Source: Bordetella parapertussis
Lineage (GTDB): Bacteria; Pseudomonadota; Gammaproteobacteria; Burkholderiales; Burkholderiaceae_B
Assembly (NCBI GenBank): GCA_945903445.1
Contig: CAMDNZ010000002.1
Span: 47,766 to 111,765, forward strand
Length of the DNA: 64,000 nucleotides
Direction: 5' to 3'
Below are positions 59,376-64,000 of the stretch, in pieces; position 1 is the first letter of the stretch; every line of letters begins with the position of its first letter. The translations under genes and the position numbers were made by a program. Below the pieces are notes generated by a model. That model made no database searches, was not told where the DNA came from, and saw nothing but the letters and a program-made list of their open reading frames with translations.

Positions 59376-60374
59376 TTAAGCGCGCAGGGGAACCAGGAAA
59401 TCCTGGCTGATTCGGTTGCCCAGATCATTGATCTGTTCCAGAAAACGGTCGAGAAAGGCATGCAGCCCGCCTTGCAGAATCGACTCGATACGACCGAAGC
59501 GCAATTCGGCGGCCAACATGCCCGCTCGTCTTTCGGTCTCTGCGGAATGCTCGTTGCGCACCCGTGCGAGATCTTCGGCCACCGCGCTGACCGATGCCAG
59601 CAGCGAGCGTGGCATATCGCCTCGCAAAATCAACAACTCGGCGACCCGATCTGGCGCAATGACATCGCGATAGGCTTTGCGATAGGTTTCTAGTGCCGAC
59701 ACCGACCCCAGAATGGCCGACCACCGATAGAACTCACCGTGCGAACCCAGCGCTCGCGGTGCGCCAGGTTCGATCGAAGCGGCTTCCACAGGCATTGCCG
59801 TCGCAGCATCGTGATCGTCGGCTTCGTGAAACTTCACATCCAGCAAACGAGCCGTGTTGTCGGCGCGTTCCAGGTGCATGCCCAAGCGCTGAAAACACAG
59901 CGATTCGTCGGTCAGCATGGTGCCCACGGTCACGCCTCGGGCGATGTGAGAACGGAATTTCACCCACTCGAAAAACTCGGCGGGATTGCGTTCGGGCTGG
60001 CCGTCTCGCAGTTGTCGCTGTAGTTCGATCCAGGTCTGGTTGTGCGTTTCCCACAACTCGGTGGTCAGTTGACCGCGTACTGCGCGAGCGTTCTCGCGTG
60101 CGGCACGCAAGCAACTGAAAATCGACGATGGGTTCTCGCCATCTCGCACCATGAAATCCATCAGTTCTCGCGGCGTCGCATGTTGATAGCGGGCGTCGAA
60201 CGCGTCTTGCAATTCGGAAATGCGCAGCATGGCGCGCCAGGTTGCGGCGCGGGCCGACGCCACTTGCGGCAGTAGCGACATCTGCAAGTTCACATCCAGC
60301 ATGCGTGCCGTGTTCTCGGCGCGTTCCAGGTAGCGGCACATCCAGAAAAGATTGTCGGCGGTACGGCTCAGCAT
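59376..60374 (-). CDS. Alpha-E domain protein of the Anbu cluster
   Basis: This 332-residue helical protein starts MLSRTADNLFWMCRYLERAE with NTARMLDVNLQMSL, the alpha-E signature, repeated later as LGMHLERADNTARLLDVKFH. GGAGGA lies upstream of ATG 60374. The gene overlaps the ATP-grasp stop by 7 nt, so the two are translationally coupled. Alpha-E proteins are of unknown chemistry and occur almost always with circularly permuted ATP-grasp enzymes. Confidence 0.92.
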   Translation of the reverse strand: MLSRTADNLFWMCRYLERAENTARMLDVNLQMSLLPQVASARAATWRAMLRISELQDAFDARYQHATPRELMDFMVRDGENPSSIFSCLRAARENARAVRGQLTTELWETHNQTWIELQRQLRDGQPERNPAEFFEWVKFRSHIARGVTVGTMLTDESLCFQRLGMHLERADNTARLLDVKFHEADDHDAATAMPVEAASIEPGAPRALGSHGEFYRWSAILGSVSALETYRKAYRDVIAPDRVAELLILRGDMPRSLLASVSAVAEDLARVRNEHSAETERRAGMLAAELRFGRIESILQGGLHAFLDRFLEQINDLGNRISQDFLVPLRA

Positions 60375-61813
60375 GCGGCATCCTCCTCCAGTACCCACGT
60401 ATCCTTGGTGCCCCCGCCCTGACTGCTGTTGACCACCAGCGAGCCCTCGCGCAGGGCGACTCGGCACAAGCCGCCCGGCACGGTTCGTATCTCTTTACCG
60501 CACAGCACATACGGACGCAGATCGACGTGCCGCGGTGCGATGCCCGATTCGACATAAGTGGGTACGGTGGACAAGGCCAGGGTGGGTTGAGCGATGTAAT
60601 TGCCGGGATTGCTGCGAACGATGTCCTTGAACGCCTCGATCTGCGCTCGCGTGGACGACGGGCCGACCAGCATGCCGTAGCCGCCTGCGCCATGGACCTC
60701 TTTCACGACCAGCTCGTGCATATTGGCTAGCACATACGACAGCTCGTCGGGCCGGGCGCACTGCCAGGTCGGCACGTTGTTCAAAATCGGCTCTTCACCC
60801 AGATAGAACCGAATCATCTGAGGCACGTGCAGATAGATCGACTTGTCGTCGGCAATGCCGGTGCCGATGGCATTGGCCAGCGTCACGCGGCCTGCGCGAT
60901 AAACCGACAGGAGGCCCGGCACACCGAGTGCCGAGTCGCCTCGAAACGCCAAGGGATCGAGAAAGTCGTCGTCGATGCGGCGATAGATCACATCGACTCG
61001 GCGCGGTCCGCGTGTGGTTCGCATGAACACGGTATTGCGATCGACGAACAAGTCGCGGCCTTCGACCAGCTCCACGCCCATTTGCTGGGCCAGAAACGCG
61101 TGTTCGAAGTAGGCGGAGTTGTACATGCCTGGCGTCAGCACCACGACCGTAGGATTGTCGCTGCCACGGGGAGCACACTCGCGCAAATTGTCCAGCAGCA
61201 GATCGGGATAGTGCGCGACGGGCTCGACGGTGATGCGGCTGAACGCTTCGGGCATCAGTCGCATCGACATCTTCCGGTTCTCCAGCATGTACGACACGCC
61301 CGAGGGCACGCGCAGGTTGTCTTCCAATACGTAGAACTCGCCCGCGCCCGCTCGCACGACGTCGATGCCCGCGACATGGCAGTAGATGTCTTCGGCCACG
61401 TCGATGTCTTGCATCTCCGGCCGATACTGCGCATTGGAGAACAGTTGCTCGGCCGGGATGTGGCCTGCGCGGACAATATCCTGGCCGTGATAAATATCGT
61501 AGATGAAGCGGTTCAGTGCGCGAACCCGCTGCTTCAAACCGGCATCCAGCACTCGCCATTCGGAGGCGGGAATGACACGTGGGATAAGGTCGAAGGGAAT
61601 CAGGCGCTCGGTGCCCGCCTCGTCGCCGACCACCGAGAAGGTGATGCCCACCCGTCGAAAATTCAGATCAGCTTCCAGCCGCCGGGTCACCATCGATTCG
61701 TGCGATTGCTCCGACAACCATCTGTCGAAACCCTGGTAGTGCGAACGGATGCCTCCTGAGGCTTCCATCATCTCGTCATAGGCGCGTGCGCCGGGCGGCG
61801 AGGCATCTGTCAT
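60368..61813 (-). CDS. Circularly permuted ATP-grasp ligase-like protein of the Anbu cluster
   Basis: This 481-residue protein begins AYDEMMEASGGIRSHYQGFD and contains RRVGITFSVVGDEAGTERLI, LEDNLRVPSGVSYMLENRKM, LTPGMYNSAYFEHAFLAQQM, RRIDDDFLDPLAFRGDSALG, and VVKEVHGAGGYGMLVGP, the hallmarks of the circularly permuted ATP-grasp type 2 family. Members are predicted to form amide bonds between peptides or amino acids. It is the first gene of the leftward cluster, with GGAGCC before ATG 61813. Together with alpha-E, transglutaminase and Anbu it makes a complete set. Confidence 0.92.
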   Translation of the reverse strand: MTDASPPGARAYDEMMEASGGIRSHYQGFDRWLSEQSHESMVTRRLEADLNFRRVGITFSVVGDEAGTERLIPFDLIPRVIPASEWRVLDAGLKQRVRALNRFIYDIYHGQDIVRAGHIPAEQLFSNAQYRPEMQDIDVAEDIYCHVAGIDVVRAGAGEFYVLEDNLRVPSGVSYMLENRKMSMRLMPEAFSRITVEPVAHYPDLLLDNLRECAPRGSDNPTVVVLTPGMYNSAYFEHAFLAQQMGVELVEGRDLFVDRNTVFMRTTRGPRRVDVIYRRIDDDFLDPLAFRGDSALGVPGLLSVYRAGRVTLANAIGTGIADDKSIYLHVPQMIRFYLGEEPILNNVPTWQCARPDELSYVLANMHELVVKEVHGAGGYGMLVGPSSTRAQIEAFKDIVRSNPGNYIAQPTLALSTVPTYVESGIAPRHVDLRPYVLCGKEIRTVPGGLCRVALREGSLVVNSSQGGGTKDTWVLEEDAAC

Positions 61814-62087
61814 GGGGCGGCTCCTTTGTCCCCCAGCTGGGCAAGGGGCATACAGCATAGTGTTGATCGTACCGGTTGGCCGCTCGATAAAAGTAAAGCA
61901 AGCCTTATGCCAATCGGATTATCCGCAGCATGCCCCGTCCCAGCGCACATGCGCAGCAGGGCTTTTTCCGAGCGTGCTGCGTTCGAACGCCTCGATCCAG
62001 GGCAAGGACGCACCAATCAGGGCGAATACGCACCACATTGGGCCAGCCTTCCGTCCCCAGCCCTCGCCCTTGCCGCAGGCTGCGTGC

Positions 62088-62765
62088 TCAACCGCCCAGG
62101 CGAACCGAAAACAGGGAGCGAGTGGGTTTCGACGGCGCTTGGCCCGGTGCGGCGGGCAGCCAGCCGTCTTCTGTCAGGATGGCATCCAGGCGCTGATCGT
62201 GCGGGGCAGGGACGTGTGCGGTGTCGAGTTTGCCTGTGGCCCATGCGATGCCGATGGCGACGGGCCGATGGCCGACTTCCCGCCACGCGGCCAATGTGCG
62301 GTCGTAATAGCCTGCACCATAGCCGACCCGGTCGCCCTGTGCGGTGTAGCCCAGCGTGGGCACCAGCACGATGTCGGGCACCACGGCTTGCGATGTCTGC
62401 GGTATGGCGATGCCGTAAGCGCCGTCGGTCATGGCCATGTCGGGGTGCCAGCGGTCGAAGCGCAGCGGCGCACCCCGCGATTCGATGACGGGCAAGGCCA
62501 CGGTCAAGGCGGGATCGTCGGACCACTGAGTGAGCAGCGGACGCAAATCGGGTTCGTCGGCCATTGGCCAGAACGCGGCGATCACTGCCGGAGCGGGTCG
62601 TCCGGCGCTGGCGGATTCGCTGCGATACGTGCCCAGCCAGGCGAACAGGCGTGCCCGCATCAGCAATGCGCCCCGGCTGCGGCTGGTTTTGGTCATGGCG
62701 CTGCGGCCTGCGCGCAGGCGGGTACGCAGGTCGGTTGCGGTATTCTCTGTGTTTTCGCGAGTCAT
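62088..62765 (-). CDS. 5-formyltetrahydrofolate cyclo-ligase
   Basis: This 225-residue enzyme converts 5-formyl-THF to 5,10-methenyl-THF. It shows ALLMRARLFAWLGTY, VIAAFWPMADEPDLRPLLTQ, and the ATP-binding C-terminal block VLVPTLGYTAQGDRVGYGAG then YYDRTLA. The N-terminal basic stretch fits the family. It is divergent from the lytic transglycosylase gene with only 28 bp between starts, leaving no room for a 6S RNA gene, which often adjoins this gene elsewhere. Confidence 0.9.
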   Translation of the reverse strand: MTRENTENTATDLRTRLRAGRSAMTKTSRSRGALLMRARLFAWLGTYRSESASAGRPAPAVIAAFWPMADEPDLRPLLTQWSDDPALTVALPVIESRGAPLRFDRWHPDMAMTDGAYGIAIPQTSQAVVPDIVLVPTLGYTAQGDRVGYGAGYYDRTLAAWREVGHRPVAIGIAWATGKLDTAHVPAPHDQRLDAILTEDGWLPAAPGQAPSKPTRSLFSVRLGG

Positions 62766-62793
62766 GCGGCAAATATCGAGTATCGGGGTAGCA

Positions 62794-64000
62794 ATGAAGC
62801 GTGGGTGGTTGGCCTCAAAGTATCAGATTTCATTGTTGGGTGCGCTCGGCTTGGCGTGGGGCATGACGGCCTGTTCGTCGGTCGATGCCCAGCAGCCCCA
62901 GCAAACGCCCCAGCGCGCCGCAGGGCAAGCCAACGGCACTCACGCTATCGGACACCCCACCGAGGTCAGCGGCCCCAGCCTGGCCGCCACCATCGCACCC
63001 TTGGTGATGTCGCCCACGCTGCCTGCCGTGGTCGCGGCGCGCGAGGCGATGAACCGGCGGCAGTGGTCGGTGCTGGGCGACCTCGCTCCCCAGGCCGAAG
63101 AAGACCTGCTGGCGATGTATCCCCAGTATTGGGCGCTGCGCTACAACTTGTGGAACATGCCCCCGGCGACGTGGCCGACCCAGGCGTTCGAACGCTTCAT
63201 GTCGCGCCATTCGGACGCCTATCTGGCCGACAAATTGCGGGGTGACTGGGTATTGGCGGCCTCGCGCATCGGCGACTGGAAGCGGGTACGTCAGCTGGGT
63301 GAGGTTCAGGCCCCCAACAGTCACGTCGTGTGTGCGCAGATGGAAGCGCGTCAAGCCACGGGTACCAAGGTATCGGCTGAAGACGCGATGAAAGCGTTCG
63401 AGCCGGTTAACGCCTGCTGGTCGCTGTTCGAGCGCATGGTCGCCGACAAAGCATTGAGCTACGCCCATCTGCAATATTTCTTGCGCGATGCCGTCGAGCA
63501 GAACAAGCCGGTCGAGGCCAGTCGATTTGCCGTGTTGATGTTCGGTCAGGGCTCACGCAAAGCCTTCGACGAGATGTACAAGAATCCGATGCGATGGCTG
63601 GCCGTTCAGCCTAAAGCGCCGCGCGATCGCATGAGCCAGGAAATGGTGTCGGTGGCGTTGGCTCGTTTGGCCCGTACCGACCGCGAGCCCGGCGACGCCT
63701 ATGTTCGCCGCGAGTGGGCCGGGCAGTTGCCGGCTGAAGACCTGGCCTGGGTGCGCAGCCAATTCGCAATCATTGCTGCGCTCAATCTCGATAACCGGGC
63801 GCATCAATGGTATGTCGAGGCTGGTCATATTCCCATGACCGAATACAGCCAGGCTTGGAAGGTGCGCTCGGCCCTGCGTCAGCCGCGTATCGACTGGAAA
63901 TGGGTCGATGCGTCCATCGCCTACATGCCGCACTCGCAGCGGGACGAGACGGTGGGGGTGTACTGGCGCGCGCGCGCGCGCGTGGCGCTGGGCCAAGGCG
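62794..64000 (+). CDS. Soluble lytic murein transglycosylase (Slt70-like), C-terminus beyond the window
   Basis: The frame opens at ATG 62794 after GGGG and runs off the right edge; about 402 residues are visible. A signal peptide (GALGLAWGMTACSSVDA) directs export; MTAC could be a lipobox but is atypical. The visible part is the helical superhelical U-domain: EEDLLAMYPQYWALRYNLWN, FERFMSRHSDAYLADKLRGD, HVVCAQMEARQATG, VNACWSLFERMV. The catalytic SLT domain lies outside. It cleaves peptidoglycan glycan strands. A 17-nt alternating GC run (63966-63982) lies in the coding sequence near the window end. Confidence 0.88.
   Translation, partial: MKRGWLASKYQISLLGALGLAWGMTACSSVDAQQPQQTPQRAAGQANGTHAIGHPTEVSGPSLAATIAPLVMSPTLPAVVAAREAMNRRQWSVLGDLAPQAEEDLLAMYPQYWALRYNLWNMPPATWPTQAFERFMSRHSDAYLADKLRGDWVLAASRIGDWKRVRQLGEVQAPNSHVVCAQMEARQATGTKVSAEDAMKAFEPVNACWSLFERMVADKALSYAHLQYFLRDAVEQNKPVEASRFAVLMFGQGSRKAFDEMYKNPMRWLAVQPKAPRDRMSQEMVSVALARLARTDREPGDAYVRREWAGQLPAEDLAWVRSQFAIIAALNLDNRAHQWYVEAGHIPMTEYSQAWKVRSALRQPRIDWKWVDASIAYMPHSQRDETVGVYWRARARVALGQG
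63966..63982. repeat. 17-nt alternating GC tract in the slt gene
   Basis: GCGCGCGCGCGCGCGCG at 63966-63982 encodes part of YWRARARVALG. Dinucleotide runs of this length are prone to slippage and, being out of step with codons, any 2-nt change would shift the frame. Confidence 0.7.

Noticed and set aside
62766..62793. A 6S RNA gene beside the 5-formyl-THF cyclo-ligase
   Set aside because: Only 28 bp separate the two divergent starts, too short for the RNA.
1..64000. CRISPR arrays, insertion sequences, tRNA or rRNA genes
   Set aside because: No spaced direct-repeat arrays, transposase motifs with terminal repeats, or recognisable tRNA/rRNA sequence were seen on reading; dedicated searches were not possible.

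Overview
This 64 kb window is a piece of a GC-rich proteobacterial chromosome. Gene content and protein style suggest Burkholderiales, most likely an Alcaligenaceae/Bordetella-like genus: a fused MrpAB antiporter subunit, a HIT-Mn/Fe transporter operon, the Anbu/transglutaminase/ATP-grasp cluster, LysR-rich regulation and many ATGA overlaps. The assignment is inferred from gene content, not from a marker gene. I see no rRNA, tRNA, CRISPR array, insertion sequence or prophage. Genes are tightly packed.

1-11.6 kb: a LysR regulator cut by the window edge, divergent from an FMN alpha-hydroxyacid oxidase; a decayed and an intact copy of a secreted Fes/IroE-type esterase (Fur-like box before the decayed copy); an orphan glycine betaine-type binding protein; gluconate kinase and pyruvate kinase; an I78 protease-inhibitor lipoprotein; a CitE-like lyase; DUF502, GabD and DUF2784 genes. 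11.6-20 kb: a large MscS channel, a gamma-glutamyltransferase, a Bcr/CflA efflux pump, a thinly coding stretch and a trehalose-synthase-like GH13 enzyme. 20-25 kb: a leftward metal operon (HIT protein, Mn/Fe-type binding protein, ATPase, permease with a DtxR-like tail, second permease, zinc-site ArsR regulator) behind a strong palindrome. 25-32.6 kb: mutarotase, YhaO/YhaN (SbcDC-like) nuclease pair, SDR and GH15 enzyme.

32.7-44.5 kb: a signalling operon (hybrid histidine kinase split by an in-frame amber codon, CheR, CheB, receiver-kinase), followed by the complete Mrp/Pha cation/proton antiporter operon. 44.5-52.8 kb: MaoC hydratase, a CoA-ligase-like enzyme with a His-rich insert, and a liv-type ABC transporter whose livG is broken exactly at a perfect 23-bp inverted repeat, divergent from a PAS-LuxR regulator. 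52.8-57.5 kb: a CsbD-like small protein followed by hairpin-rich noncoding DNA, a thioesterase, YggS, an AT-rich island with the remains of a pertussis/cholera-type ADP-ribosyltransferase toxin A chain, and the ArgP-LysE/ArgO pair. 57.6-62 kb: the four-gene Anbu (proteasome-like) cluster. 62-64 kb: 5-formyl-THF cyclo-ligase, divergent from a soluble lytic transglycosylase that runs off the end.

Common threads are osmotic/cation stress (betaine-type binding protein, MscS, trehalose-type GH13/GH15 enzymes, Mrp, CsbD), metal homeostasis, and several freshly broken genes: esterase copy, sensor kinase, livG and toxin. The least ordinary items are the toxin remnant, the livG inverted repeat, the amber-split kinase, the permease-DtxR fusion with its operator, and the Anbu peptide-tagging-type cluster.
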